A program made the translations under genes and the position numbers. Below are positions 1 through 8,993 of a stretch of 64,000 bases of DNA, in pieces. The DNA lies in NCBI RefSeq assembly GCF_014844075.1, contig NZ_CP062165.1, positions 620,001-684,000 on the forward strand, read 5' to 3'. The stretch comes from Paenibacillus sp. JNUCC-31 (GTDB lineage Bacteria; Bacillota; Bacilli; Paenibacillales; Paenibacillaceae). The notes under the pieces were generated by a model. It searched no databases. It was given only the letters and a program-made list of their open reading frames with translations, and was not told where the DNA came from. Each line of letters begins with the position of its first letter. Position 1 is the first letter of the stretch.

Positions 1-31
1 CTTTCGCTGTGGAATCGCAAATAATAGTGAT

Positions 32-1174
32 TTATAGAATTTGACCGCCCACCATCGTCCAGAGAACCTGAAATTCATCATCCAATAGGACGAGGTCGGC
101 ATCGAAACCAGAGGAAATTTCCCCCTTTTGTTGAAATCCAAGAATATTGGCTGGCGTAGTTGAAGCCATCTGTAAGGCATCTATCAAGGGAATTCCGGTT
201 TCGACAGTATAACGTAAGGCTTCATTCATGGTAACTGTACTGGAGGCCAGTGTTCCATCCTCCAGTTTTGCAATGCCACCCGATACCGTGACATGATGGC
301 CTCCAAATAGATAATTCCCATCGCCCATACCCATTGCTTGTAAAGCATCTGTGATCAAGACCATTCCTTCCGGTCCTTTCAGGTTATGCATCAGTCGAAT
401 AATAGCAGGATGCAGATGGACATTATCTACAATAGCTTGAAGACTTACATGTTTCTCTTCAAAAGCAGCCACGATCAGACCCGGGTCTCGATGATGGATC
501 GGCCGCATGCCATTAAAACAATGCGTAACATGACTCGCACCTGATGTAAAGGCTTGTTTGGCTTCCTCATATGTAGCATCCGAATGAGCGATCGCTATAA
601 CTACTCCCTGTTCTTTCAAAAAGGAAATCAAGTCCATTCCTCCCGGCAGCTCGGGAGCAATAGTAACCATCTTAATGAGTGACCCTGCTTCCTGGAAAAT
701 GATCTTCATTTCTTCTATGTTGGGATGCCGCAAATACTTTTCATTCTGCATTCCTTTTCGCTTCGGGTTCAGATACGGCCCCTCTAAGTGAATCCCTGCG
801 ATCTTTGCCCCCACTTCTTGTCCTATTACACGCTTGACACTACGAATCATTTCCAGAAGATCCTCCATCGTAGAACTAACAGATGTAGCCAGAAATGAGG
901 TACACCCCGTTAAAGCACATTGGCGTGAAACTTCTTGAATACTCTCTTCAGTACCGTCCATCATATCAAAGCCATTGGCACCGTGGATATGAACATCTAT
1001 CATCCCAGGTACTAGCAAATGTCCTCTCCCATCAATCCGTTCATACTCTCCTTCTAGCGTAGGAAGATCACCTGTGTCTATCCTCATGATTTTCCCTTCA
1101 GAAATCCACACATTGGCTGATGGAACGATACGGTTGCGAAGTGCCATCTGTACATTATGCAAAATATAATACAT
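32..1174 (-). CDS. nagA: N-acetylglucosamine-6-phosphate deacetylase
   Basis: Cytoplasmic amidohydrolase that removes acetate from GlcNAc-6-P during amino-sugar and peptidoglycan recycling. The 380-aa protein has the family's full length. Visible motifs are the metal-binding HIHG near residue 62, LEGPYLN near 130, a HSDAT block near 197, THCFNGM near 216 and ITDA near 275. The ATG at 1174 follows GAGGAGGG at good spacing. It lies 26 bp downstream of a DeoR-type regulator on the same strand, so the two are probably one operon controlled by that regulator. No nagB or transporter is visible in the window; they may lie to the left. Confidence 0.93.
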   Translation of the reverse strand: MYYILHNVQMALRNRIVPSANVWISEGKIMRIDTGDLPTLEGEYERIDGRGHLLVPGMIDVHIHGANGFDMMDGTEESIQEVSRQCALTGCTSFLATSVSSTMEDLLEMIRSVKRVIGQEVGAKIAGIHLEGPYLNPKRKGMQNEKYLRHPNIEEMKIIFQEAGSLIKMVTIAPELPGGMDLISFLKEQGVVIAIAHSDATYEEAKQAFTSGASHVTHCFNGMRPIHHRDPGLIVAAFEEKHVSLQAIVDNVHLHPAIIRLMHNLKGPEGMVLITDALQAMGMGDGNYLFGGHHVTVSGGIAKLEDGTLASSTVTMNEALRYTVETGIPLIDALQMASTTPANILGFQQKGEISSGFDADLVLLDDEFQVLWTMVGGQIL

Positions 1175-1200
1175 AAAAACCCTCCTCTTTCCTATGGTTA

Positions 1201-1986
1201 TCAGTCTTGCTTTCGAACCTCTTCATTTTCTTCCTGACACTCAATAACAGTGATGTTCTTCTGATCCAGAACTTCTCTGATCTCACTCGGGAGTTCCAGA
1301 TTTGTGACTAAAATGTCAACGAAATCAAAGTCCAGCCGATGAATAGATTTGCCAATAAATTTTGTGTGATCGGCTACTACGATAACCTGATCAGATCTTC
1401 TCGCCATTTCTTTCTTTACCCGGGCATCTTCTTCATATGGATAATAGAGCCCATCAGACCGGATTGCCGATGCTCCAATGAAGGCTTTATCAGCACGAAT
1501 TTCACTGAGTTTATCGATAATGGAAGATCCATATAAAAAGCGGTGCTTTACATTCAAGTAACCACCGAGAATATAGATTTGAAGATCCTCTCGATTGGAC
1601 AAGATCCCTACGTTATCAATCGAGTGCGTGACCACCGTGCAATTTTTTGCGCTAATTTGTTCCGCTACAAATTGCACCGTAGTTGATACGTCTAAAATCA
1701 CAGTCTCATGGTCTTGGATAAGTTTTGCCCCAAACTTCCCTATTTTTTTCTTACTCTCGGATTCATCAATCAAACGATCCTGATAAGACAGCATTTCTTT
1801 CTGTAACTCAGGTAACGATAGCCCCCCATGAGTTCGAATCACAACGCCTTCCTGTACTAATCTAACAATATCCCTTCGTGCAGTATCCCTTGATACTTCA
1901 AACAGCGTACAGATATCTGTAACACTCATCGATTGGTGTTGTTTCAAGTATTCGAGTATTTTTAACAATCTTTCCTCTTGATACAC
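1201..1986 (-). CDS. DeoR/GlpR-family transcriptional regulator
   Basis: Probable repressor of the amino-sugar operon. The 261-aa protein has an N-terminal DeoR winged helix (residues about 1-57, with SVTDICTLFEVSRDTARRD) and a C-terminal DeoRC sugar-phosphate sensor domain (GGYLN, IGASAI, VVADHTKFIG), the usual two-domain layout. The start is GTG at 1986, preceded by AAAAGGAGGTG. It sits directly upstream of nagA, which suggests it responds to an amino-sugar phosphate, as AgaR- and NagR-like members do. The specific ligand cannot be read from sequence. Confidence 0.9.
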   Translation of the reverse strand: MYQEERLLKILEYLKQHQSMSVTDICTLFEVSRDTARRDIVRLVQEGVVIRTHGGLSLPELQKEMLSYQDRLIDESESKKKIGKFGAKLIQDHETVILDVSTTVQFVAEQISAKNCTVVTHSIDNVGILSNREDLQIYILGGYLNVKHRFLYGSSIIDKLSEIRADKAFIGASAIRSDGLYYPYEEDARVKKEMARRSDQVIVVADHTKFIGKSIHRLDFDFVDILVTNLELPSEIREVLDQKNITVIECQEENEEVRKQD

Positions 1987-2010
1987 AATACTTGCACCTC
2001 CTTTTAAGTA

Positions 2011-2080
2011 ATTATAAGTATAATTTTTATTTTTCGCAAGTTAATATAAGCAAGTTTTAAGTTTGTTTAAGTATTTATTC
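2011..2080 (-). promoter_or_regulatory. Promoter of the DeoR-nagA operon with repeated AACTT-type motifs
   Basis: On the minus strand TTGCGA (2039-2034) and TATAAT (2016-2011) are separated by 17 bp. Immediately upstream, and overlapping the -35 box, are several direct repeats of the type ACTTAAA / AACTTG between about 2035 and 2072. This fits a DeoR-family operator made of short direct repeats, so autoregulation is likely. The operator role is inference. Confidence 0.55.
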
Positions 2081-2134
2081 CTGACCGTTCATAATAAAGA
2101 CGTTAGCCAGATGAATTTACATCCGTTAACGTCT

Positions 2135-2400
2135 TCATAAGTTAAGATTTACTGCTAAGAAAAAATGAAGGATGGATTTCGGAGCCATTTGCTTAACAAA
2201 TTGACTTAAATCACTCAGATACTTATCATCAAAAAGCGCTCTAATGCTCGTTGCAGAATTGGACTTCCCGCTCCCCCCCTTGCGGGGCCGTTTCTTTTTG
2301 TTATAGTTGTGCCTGTGTTGTATTAACTCTTTTTAAGCAGTGCAAGCGTTTCAGCAAAAATAACGATTTCTTCATCTGTAGTGCTATAATGATGGCATAA
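2135..2400 (-). pseudogene. Decayed gene fragment, unknown family
   Basis: A frame open for 65 codons (2332-2138, stop TGA 2137-2135) lies on the minus strand and lacks any ATG, GTG or TTG start near its 5' end. Its product looks protein-like, with a basic stretch KKKRPRKGG, then ATSIRALFDDKYLSDLSQF and KSILHFF. Upstream, a second open frame (TTDEEIVIFAETLALLKK) ends at a run of five A; one extra A would join the two frames. A 9-bp inverted repeat (2097-2105 / 2127-2135) forms a hairpin right after the stop. I read it as a frameshifted, 5'-truncated gene remnant running into the lysR promoter. Family not recognised. Confidence 0.4.
2379..2390 (+). promoter_or_regulatory. Extended -10 promoter of the LysR gene
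   Basis: TATAAT at 2385-2390 is preceded by TGC, giving an extended -10 element. The matching -35 position is poor. It lies 31 bp before the ATG at 2422. Confidence 0.5.
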
Positions 2401-2421
2401 CGAAAGGAATGACGTGTTGAT

Positions 2422-3342
2422 ATGGAATTCAGACAACTTCAATATACGCTGCAGATCGCGGCAGAGCGGAATTTCTCCCGTGCAGCCGAGAAGCTGCACA
2501 TCGCCCAGCCTTCGCTAAGTCAGCAGCTGTCCAAGCTGGAAAAGGAGCTGGGTGTACTTTTATTCCAGCGTAATACCAGCACCGTGGAGCTAACTCATGC
2601 AGGGGTGACTTTTGTAGAGCAGGCCCAGAAAATCATTGATGCCGTCGAGCTGCTCAGACAGGAAATGTCAGACATTTCCCAGCTGCGTAAAGGTAAAGTC
2701 GTTGTAGGCAGCATGCCAATCACTGGCTCCCACCTACTTCCGCATGTGCTTCCCGCATTTCAGCAGGCCTATCCCGAGATTGAAGTAACCTTGCTGGAAG
2801 ACTCCGGGCTTACGCTTGAAAAGCTGACGGCCAGTGGCAAAGCAGACTTAAGCCTGCTCTCCCTCCCATTGCAGGAGCCAAGCCTATCTTATGTAACAAT
2901 TGGGGAAGAGCGAATTGACTTGGCTGTTCCCCCAAATCACCCTCTGGCACGCAGAGGAGATCCGGAACATCCGGTTCCCGTACGGATGGAAGAGCTTCGC
3001 GATGAACCATTTGTTGTACTGAAGAAAGGACAGGGATTCCGCAAACTTACTTTTGATCTGTGTGAGGAAGCCGGGTTTGATCCCAATGTGGTGTTTGAGA
3101 GTACAAACATTGAGACGGTACAGTCACTGGTCGCTACAGGCATGGGGATTACACTGGTTCCACGCTTTATTGCCCGCGCGCCCCGCAGTGAATTTGTTCC
3201 AGTTTATGTACCGTTGGCCGAGCCAACCCCCAGCCGTACACTGGTGGTTGCTTACCGCCAAGGGCGAGTCCTTTCCAAAGCTGCTGAAGCTTTCATCCAT
3301 ACGTTTCAACAAACCGTCGCCGAACTTTCTCAAGGAGAATAA
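2422..3342 (+). CDS. LysR-family transcriptional regulator
   Basis: The 306-aa protein has the normal LysR length. The N-terminal winged helix (residues 1-60: MEFRQLQYTLQIAAERNFSR, then AAEKLHIAQPSLSQQ) is typical, and the rest is a periplasmic-binding-protein-like effector domain (residues about 90-300) of the CynR/CatM-like type. The gene is single and plus-strand; no divergent target is obvious, because its left neighbour is a gene remnant. Effector unknown. A strong terminator follows at 3389-3422. Confidence 0.88.
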   Translation: MEFRQLQYTLQIAAERNFSRAAEKLHIAQPSLSQQLSKLEKELGVLLFQRNTSTVELTHAGVTFVEQAQKIIDAVELLRQEMSDISQLRKGKVVVGSMPITGSHLLPHVLPAFQQAYPEIEVTLLEDSGLTLEKLTASGKADLSLLSLPLQEPSLSYVTIGEERIDLAVPPNHPLARRGDPEHPVPVRMEELRDEPFVVLKKGQGFRKLTFDLCEEAGFDPNVVFESTNIETVQSLVATGMGITLVPRFIARAPRSEFVPVYVPLAEPTPSRTLVVAYRQGRVLSKAAEAFIHTFQQTVAELSQGE

Positions 3343-3388
3343 CAGGATTATCCGCAAATTATGTTCGCCACACATGTCAATAAAATAA

Positions 3389-3422
3389 ACAAAGGCTTGA
3401 CCCATAAGGGCCAAGCCTTTGT
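3389..3422 (+). terminator. Intrinsic terminator after the LysR gene
   Basis: An 11-bp perfect stem (ACAAAGGCTTG at 3389-3399 with 3412-3422) continues into a 3-bp CCC/GGG inner stem. T residues follow only weakly on plus. It may act in both directions. Confidence 0.65.
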
Positions 3423-3559
3423 TCTATACTCGTCTCCCGCATCCGCAGGATAAAGTTCTTACATGGTATTAGCAATTATCGTTACATTACAATGTTGCTG
3501 ATGTCATTATTGAATTGTTAACGTAAAAACGTACATATGAGAATTTCAAGTTTGGCGGT

Positions 3560-3745
3560 TTATTTTCGCAAATTACGTTCACTTGTCAGCCTGTTCTGCT
3601 GATTCACAAGGCGGCCTTCGTCCTGAACAGATCGTTCAGGGGGTGATAGCCCTCCTGCCCCATTCTCTAAGAATGGCCTAAAGTGATCTACCCTGGTGTT
3701 TTCCTGTTCCAGTCTCCTGAGCGTATCTTTCACATGGTTGTCCAT
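3560..3745 (-). CDS. Small hydrophilic protein of unknown function
   Basis: A 61-aa protein rich in Arg, Glu, Asn and Gln, with no membrane segment or cysteine. The coding call rests on an excellent ribosome binding site, AAGGAGG, 10 nt before the ATG at 3745. I do not recognise the family. It lies downstream of mtnU on the same strand, beyond a GC-rich hairpin near 3780-3810, so it probably has its own transcript. It is too short to assign a role. Confidence 0.5.
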   Translation of the reverse strand: MDNHVKDTLRRLEQENTRVDHFRPFLENGAGGLSPPERSVQDEGRLVNQQNRLTSERNLRK

Positions 3746-3832
3746 TGATTGATCATCCTCCTTGGTGACGGGATAGTTATCATTACCCGCCTCTCGGGAG
3801 AATAAACACTTTATTTGGAAAATTACCGTTTT

Positions 3833-4651
3833 TTATTTACCGCCAAAATAAATGCCTGGTCTGCGGTCTTCGAATACCGGAATGCGGCCACGAACCTCAT
3901 CCACAAGCGAAGGACGGATAATTCCGGTCACGATCTCTTCTCCTTCTCCGCCTTCAGCCACAATTTCACCCCAAGGATCAATAATGAGGGAATGTCCGAA
4001 AAATTCAGTGTCTCCCCCTTTGCCTACACGGTTGCAAGCAATAACATACATCTGATTCTCAATGGCTCTTGCTGTGAGCAGCGTGCGCCAATGATGCAGG
4101 CGCGGGTTAGGCCATTCAGCGGGTATGATTAATGCCTTGGCCCCGTTCAAGGCAAGCGTGCGAGCCAGCTCGGGAAAACGAATATCGTAACAGATTGAAG
4201 CTCCTGCGGTAAGACCATTCTCCAGCTCAAATATTTCAGGTTCTGCACCAGGCTGCAGATACTTTTCTTCATCCATCAGACGGAACAAATGCAATTTATC
4301 ATAACGTGTTACCTGATTTCCTTCGCTATTGTAGGCATACATTGTATTGTAAATTTGGCCATCACGTTTCTCCGCAATAGAACCGCCGACGATAGAAATT
4401 CGATGTTTTTGGGCAAAAGCCGCAAGCCATTCCCTTGATTTCTTTCCTTCCGGGTCAGCAAGCTCATGAATTTGTTCCAATGCATAGCCCGTGTTCCACA
4501 TTTCGGGCAGTACAGCCAGACCCAGATCGGGATACTGTTCTACCGCCCGTTCGAGCAAAGACTGCATATGTTTATGGTTGGCCTCAGGGTCTCCGAGCTG
4601 AATATCCCCCTGAATGAGGGCTACACGCATTTCCCCTTGTTGTTTTGTCAT
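3833..4651 (-). CDS. mtnU: Carbon-nitrogen hydrolase of the methionine salvage pathway (MtnU-like omega-amidase)
   Basis: A nitrilase-superfamily amidase of 272 aa. The catalytic triad is in place: Glu in VLPEMWNTGY (about residue 45), Lys in YDKLHLF (about 115) and Cys in GASICYDIRFPE (about 150). The family hydrolyses omega-amides such as alpha-ketoglutaramate or 2-oxosuccinamate, made when a glutamine transaminase (MtnE) uses Gln as amino donor. It is divergent from mtnE, as B. subtilis ykrU is to ykrV. I chose the ATG at 4651 because AGAGGAG lies 8 nt upstream; a GTG at 4660 is also in frame. Confidence 0.88.
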   Translation of the reverse strand: MTKQQGEMRVALIQGDIQLGDPEANHKHMQSLLERAVEQYPDLGLAVLPEMWNTGYALEQIHELADPEGKKSREWLAAFAQKHRISIVGGSIAEKRDGQIYNTMYAYNSEGNQVTRYDKLHLFRLMDEEKYLQPGAEPEIFELENGLTAGASICYDIRFPELARTLALNGAKALIIPAEWPNPRLHHWRTLLTARAIENQMYVIACNRVGKGGDTEFFGHSLIIDPWGEIVAEGGEGEEIVTGIIRPSLVDEVRGRIPVFEDRRPGIYFGGK

Positions 4652-4939
4652 GACAAGCACTCCTCTGAATCGTGATACCTGTAATCATAGCTTGAGCTTC
4701 CAGACGTCTGCAACCTGTTTTCGTTATGAATTGTGCACAATAACCCACGAAGCAGCGTTAACAATCGGTTCCTTGCTCAATGGACAAAAATAAATGGCCT
4801 GTTTCAATTTTGTTCAAAAACCAGTTCATTCTTGCCGTCTTCGAGTAACTGAAGTGTTTTCCCCTCTATACAGCTCGGGATTGACGTGATAAATTAATGA
4901 ATACTATTGCCATCTTTCATAACCGGAGTGATGTATAGC

Positions 4940-6148
4940 ATGACTAATCTGCCTAATTCATCGGGTCGTTCCGCCTTTACCATACCTACATCCGATGTAA
5001 TGACACAGCTACCAACACAATTTTTTGCTTCCCTTGTTCAAAATGTAAACCGCGAAATCGCAAGTGGTCACGATGTTATCAATTTGGGTCAGGGCAACCC
5101 GGACACACCTACACCGCCCCACATTGTTAAAACGTTGCAAGAGTCGGCAGAGAATCCGCTTTACCACAAATATTCACCTTTTAGCGGTCATGCCTTCCTG
5201 AAGGAAGCCGTTGCGAAACGTTACAAGGAAGATTACAACGTGGACCTGGACCCTGAAACGGAAGTTGCCATTTTGTTCGGCGGAAAAACTGGCTTGGTCC
5301 AGTTGCCTCAGATATTGCTCAATCCCGGCGACGTATGTCTCGTGCCTGATCCAGGTTATCCGGATTATTGGTCCGGTGTGGCACTGGCAAAAGCACATAT
5401 GTCTTTCATGCCACTGCTGGAGTCCAATGCATTCCTGCCTGATTATGAAACAATCTCTGCCGGAGATCGGGAAAAGGCCAAGCTGATGTTCCTGAACTAT
5501 CCCAACAATCCCACATCGGCCACCGCTCCGCTTGCCTTCTATGAAGATACGGTAGAGTTCGCCACTCAGAATAAAATCGTCGTAGCCAGTGACTTCGCCT
5601 ATGGGGCGATCGGATTCGATGGCCATCGTCCAGTGAGCTTTTTGCAGGCACCAGGTGCCAAAGAAGTGGGCATTGAGTTCTACACATTATCCAAAACGTA
5701 CAACATGGCAGGTTGGCGTGTCGGTTTTGCGTTGGGCAACGCCGAGATTATCTCCAAAATCAATCTGCTGCAGGATCATATCTACGTGAGTCTCTTCGGA
5801 GGCATCCAGGCCGCTGCAGCGGCTGCACTGACATCTTCCCAGGAATGTGTTACTTCATTGGTTGCACGTTATGAATCACGTCGCAACATTTTCTATGATG
5901 CACTCTCATCGATCGGCTGGCAGGCCCCAAAACCAGGAGGTTCCTTCTTTGGCTGGCTGCCTATTCCAGCGGGCTTTACTTCTGCTTCCTTTGCAGACGT
6001 GTTACTTCGTGAAGCGAAGGTTGCGGTCGCACCGGGCATTGGTTTCGGTTCACATGGTGAGGGGTATGTGCGTGCAGGACTGTTAAGTGATGAAGCTCGA
6101 TTAAAAGAAGCTGCAGAGCGGATTGGCAAGTTGAATTTATTCAAGTAA
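4940..6148 (+). CDS. mtnE: Glutamine-dependent 2-oxo-4-methylthiobutanoate aminotransferase
   Basis: PLP-dependent class I aminotransferase, the last step of methionine salvage (KMTB plus Gln to Met). About 402 aa. The cofactor region is visible: NYPNNPTSA, SDFAYGAIGFDG and the Schiff-base lysine in TLSKTYNMAGWR. The sequence QFFASLVQNVNREIASGHDV at the N-terminus and EGYVRAGLLSDE near the end strongly resemble B. subtilis YkrV/MtnE. The ATG at 4940 has GGAG 11 nt upstream; an in-frame ATG at 4907 is possible but has no ribosome site. It is divergent from mtnU and upstream of the T-box/pro genes. Confidence 0.9.
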   Translation: MTNLPNSSGRSAFTIPTSDVMTQLPTQFFASLVQNVNREIASGHDVINLGQGNPDTPTPPHIVKTLQESAENPLYHKYSPFSGHAFLKEAVAKRYKEDYNVDLDPETEVAILFGGKTGLVQLPQILLNPGDVCLVPDPGYPDYWSGVALAKAHMSFMPLLESNAFLPDYETISAGDREKAKLMFLNYPNNPTSATAPLAFYEDTVEFATQNKIVVASDFAYGAIGFDGHRPVSFLQAPGAKEVGIEFYTLSKTYNMAGWRVGFALGNAEIISKINLLQDHIYVSLFGGIQAAAAAALTSSQECVTSLVARYESRRNIFYDALSSIGWQAPKPGGSFFGWLPIPAGFTSASFADVLLREAKVAVAPGIGFGSHGEGYVRAGLLSDEARLKEAAERIGKLNLFK

Positions 6149-6168
6149 TTTACAGGGGCATCCCCCCT

Positions 6169-6197
6169 TTGCATCTACCAAGTTTCCATGGTATGTT
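6169..6197 (+). promoter_or_regulatory. Candidate promoter of the T-box/proBA transcript
   Basis: TTGCAT (6169-6174) and TATGTT (6192-6197) with a 17-bp spacer lie just after mtnE and just before the leader RNA. Both hexamers are imperfect, so the call is moderate. Confidence 0.45.
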
Positions 6198-6204
6198 ATA
6201 AGGA

Positions 6205-6453
6205 AATATTGAACGAAACGTGATGACGGGACCAGTACGAGAGGATCAGCCGCGCCCAGAGAGTAAATTCCATCCGGCTGCAAGAATTTACCGCGGCTTC
6301 TCTCCGAAACCTACCCCTGAGCGGCCTGTGATGCACAGGACAGTGCCTTCTGTTACAGGGCATGAAGCCGGATGATTCAATCATCAATAAAGGTGGTACC
6401 GCGGAAGTAACGAACTTTCGTCCTTTTTAACTAAAAGGGCGGGAGTTTTTTTT
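6205..6453 (+). promoter_or_regulatory. T-box leader riboswitch, probably sensing tRNA-Pro
   Basis: The leader carries the near-invariant T-box sequence GGTGGTACCGCGG (6392-6404), which pairs with the uncharged tRNA acceptor end. A perfect 15-bp terminator stem follows (6413-6427 / 6433-6447) with a run of eight T. The Stem I region (about 6220-6330) contains the AGAGAGTA and GGCTGCAAGAATTTACC type elements. After GAAAC at 6306-6310, the presumed specifier region holds CCC/CCT proline codons (6314-6318), which agrees with the downstream proB-proA-proI genes. Uncharged tRNA-Pro should favour the antiterminator and so expression. Confidence 0.9.
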
Positions 6454-6509
6454 GTACCCAACGGTCTGCTTTCAAATCTCTCATTAATATTGTTTAAGGA
6501 AGTGAAAAC

Positions 6510-7613
6510 ATGACCTCACGTATTGTCGTTAAGATCGGAAGCAGTTCGCTTACTACGGAAGAAGGCGGGCTCGATCGAAGTTCCATTACTTTTTTTGCCG
6601 GAGAAATTGCTGCCTTGGCTGAACAAGGCCATGAAGTTCTTCTTGTTACCTCAGGAGCAGTGGCTGCCGGTTTCCGGGAGATCGGTTACCCCCAGCGTCC
6701 CAAGCAACTGCATGAAAAACAAGCTGCAGCGGCTGTTGGTCAAGCTTTGCTGATGCAGGCATATCAACAGGCTTTTGCAGCGCACCGCGTTACTACAGCA
6801 CAAATTCTGCTTACCCGTACCGACTTTCATAGCCGGAAACGGATGGGCAACGCGGGCATGACCGTGGAAGAGCTGCTCAAACAGCGCGTCATTCCGATCT
6901 TTAACGAGAATGATACGGTGTCTGTTGATGAATTGAAGTTTGGAGATAACGATCTTTTGTCGGCTCTTGTGGCGAATCTGGTCAAAGCGCAGCATCTGAT
7001 CATACTTACGGATACCAACGGCCTCTATACAGCCGACCCACGCAAAGATCCATCAGCTGTACGTTATGACCGCATTCCCGAAATCACAGCTGAGATCTAC
7101 GCTTACGCTGGCGGTTCGGGATCATCGGTTGGCACAGGCGGGATGCGATCCAAGGTAGATGCAGCCAAAGTGGCTACCCGTGGAGGCGTGCCTGTCTTTG
7201 TGGGAAGCGTGAATGAACCTGGAGATATGCAGAAGGCGGTAGATGGGACTGGAAAAGGAACCTATTTCGAGACTCGCCTGGCTGCGCTCTCACGTAAAAA
7301 GCAATGGCTTGGCTTCATGTCCACTCCGCTCGGAACCGTCGTTGTGGATAATGGTGCCGAAGAAGCTCTTGTCCATGGCGGTCACAGTCTACTGCCTGTA
7401 GGGGTGAAGCGGGTGCTGGGCACCTTCCACGCCGGAGACGTTGTAGAGGTCGTTGGTATGGATGATACCTTGCTCGGTCGTGGTATCGTCAATTATGATG
7501 ATGACCAGCTTCGTCTTATTGCGGGATTATCGAGTGGCGAAGTGATGAAGCAGCTGAACAGCATCCATCGACTTGAAGTCATCCATCGGGATGAATGGAT
7601 TACGTTAAAATAG
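6510..7613 (+). CDS. proB: Glutamate 5-kinase
   Basis: First step of proline synthesis, ATP-dependent phosphorylation of glutamate. At 367 aa it has both domains: an amino-acid kinase domain (residues 1-250; VVKIGSSSL, TSGAVAAG, NENDTVSVDELKFGDND, GTGGMRSK) and a C-terminal PUA domain (about 275-350). The ATG at 6510 follows GGAAGTG. It is the first gene after the T-box leader, so it is likely controlled by proline supply; feedback by proline is known for the family. Confidence 0.95.
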   Translation: MTSRIVVKIGSSSLTTEEGGLDRSSITFFAGEIAALAEQGHEVLLVTSGAVAAGFREIGYPQRPKQLHEKQAAAAVGQALLMQAYQQAFAAHRVTTAQILLTRTDFHSRKRMGNAGMTVEELLKQRVIPIFNENDTVSVDELKFGDNDLLSALVANLVKAQHLIILTDTNGLYTADPRKDPSAVRYDRIPEITAEIYAYAGGSGSSVGTGGMRSKVDAAKVATRGGVPVFVGSVNEPGDMQKAVDGTGKGTYFETRLAALSRKKQWLGFMSTPLGTVVVDNGAEEALVHGGHSLLPVGVKRVLGTFHAGDVVEVVGMDDTLLGRGIVNYDDDQLRLIAGLSSGEVMKQLNSIHRLEVIHRDEWITLK

Positions 7614-7709
7614 AACATCTATGGTCCTGACGATTCACCTCTCAGGGTTCATAATTATCACCAATAAACAATCTTTTGTTTCCACTTTTAAATATGGGAG
7701 GAATTTATA

Positions 7710-8957
7710 ATGAGTGAAGTCAGAGAAAAAGCGAGTAAGGCCCAAGCCGTAGTTCCGCAGTTGAATCGCCTGAGTACAGAACAAAAAAATAACGCGCTGC
7801 TGGTTATGGCAGACGCATTGATTGCCCAGACCGATTCCATTATTGCAGCGAACGCTGAGGATCTGGAACGTGGCAGAGAGCAAGGCACTCCGGAATCGAT
7901 GCTGGACCGCCTCGCTTTGAATAAAGAGCGTATCGCCGGTATCGCTGAAGGACTGCGCCAGATCGTTGAGTTGCAGGACCCTGTCGGTGAAGTGCTGGAG
8001 ACATTCACCCGTCCGAACGGATTGCATGTTGAAAAATTGAGAGTACCGATCGGTCTGATCGGCATTATTTATGAGGCTCGTCCCAATGTGACCGTAGATG
8101 CAGCCGGGTTATGCCTCAAAACAGGCAATGCTGTTCTGCTTCGTGGCGGCTCCTCTGCTCTGTCCTCTAATCGCAAGATTGTTGAGGTGCTGCATCAAGC
8201 ACTCGCTACAACAGACATGCCCGCTGACGCATTGCAGCTTGTTGAGGATGCAGACCGTTCTTCCGTAGACGAAATGCTCAAGTTAAACGGACTGCTGGAT
8301 GTCATCATCCCGCGTGGTGGAGCCTCGCTGATCCGCAATGTGGTTGCCAATGCAACAGTGCCTGTGATCGAAACAGGAGCAGGTATCTGTCATACCTATG
8401 TGGATGAATCCGCCGATCCAATCATGGCAGCTCAGATCGCTGTTAATGCCAAGGCACAGCGTCCTTCCGTATGTAACTCTATGGAAACTTTATTGCTTCA
8501 TGCTGTATTTGCAGAAGAGCATCTGCCCGTTCTGGCCGAACAATTCCGTGAGGCTAATGTGCAGCTGAAGGGCTGTGACACGGTTCGCCGTCTGGTTCCC
8601 TCTGCCCTTCCAGTGACGGAGGAAGATTATGCAACAGAGTATAATGACTATATTTTAAATATCCGTATTGTTCAGAATCTGGATGAAGCGATGCAGCATA
8701 TTGCACGTTATGGCACGAAGCATTCGGAGTGTATCGTTACTCGGGATACTACCAATGCAGAGCGCTTTTTGCATGATGTAGATGCGGCCGCTGTATACCA
8801 TAACGCTTCCACTCGTTTCACTGACGGGTTCGAATTCGGTTATGGAGCGGAGATCGGGATTAGCACCCAGAAGCTGCATGCACGCGGACCAATGGGCCTG
8901 CCTGCCCTGACATCGACCAAATACCGTATCACTGGCAATGGACAAATCCGGCAATAA
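7710..8957 (+). CDS. proA: Gamma-glutamyl phosphate reductase
   Basis: Second step of proline synthesis: NADPH-dependent reduction of glutamyl-5-phosphate to glutamate semialdehyde. 415 aa, full length. Signature stretches include PIGLIGIIYEARPNVTVDA, LRGGSSA, and the catalytic cysteine in AQRPSVCNSMETLL (about residue 255), plus STRFTDGFEFGYGAEIGIST. GGGAGGAA precedes the ATG at 7710. It lies 96 bp after proB and 36 bp before proI. Confidence 0.95.
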   Translation: MSEVREKASKAQAVVPQLNRLSTEQKNNALLVMADALIAQTDSIIAANAEDLERGREQGTPESMLDRLALNKERIAGIAEGLRQIVELQDPVGEVLETFTRPNGLHVEKLRVPIGLIGIIYEARPNVTVDAAGLCLKTGNAVLLRGGSSALSSNRKIVEVLHQALATTDMPADALQLVEDADRSSVDEMLKLNGLLDVIIPRGGASLIRNVVANATVPVIETGAGICHTYVDESADPIMAAQIAVNAKAQRPSVCNSMETLLLHAVFAEEHLPVLAEQFREANVQLKGCDTVRRLVPSALPVTEEDYATEYNDYILNIRIVQNLDEAMQHIARYGTKHSECIVTRDTTNAERFLHDVDAAAVYHNASTRFTDGFEFGYGAEIGISTQKLHARGPMGLPALTSTKYRITGNGQIRQ

Positions 8958-8993
8958 TATCCCAGCTACAGTTATATAGGAGGAACGATAACA

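Noticed and set aside
4660..4940. SAM (S-box) riboswitch upstream of mtnE or mtnU
   Set aside because: I looked for the conserved S-box core between the two genes and did not see it.
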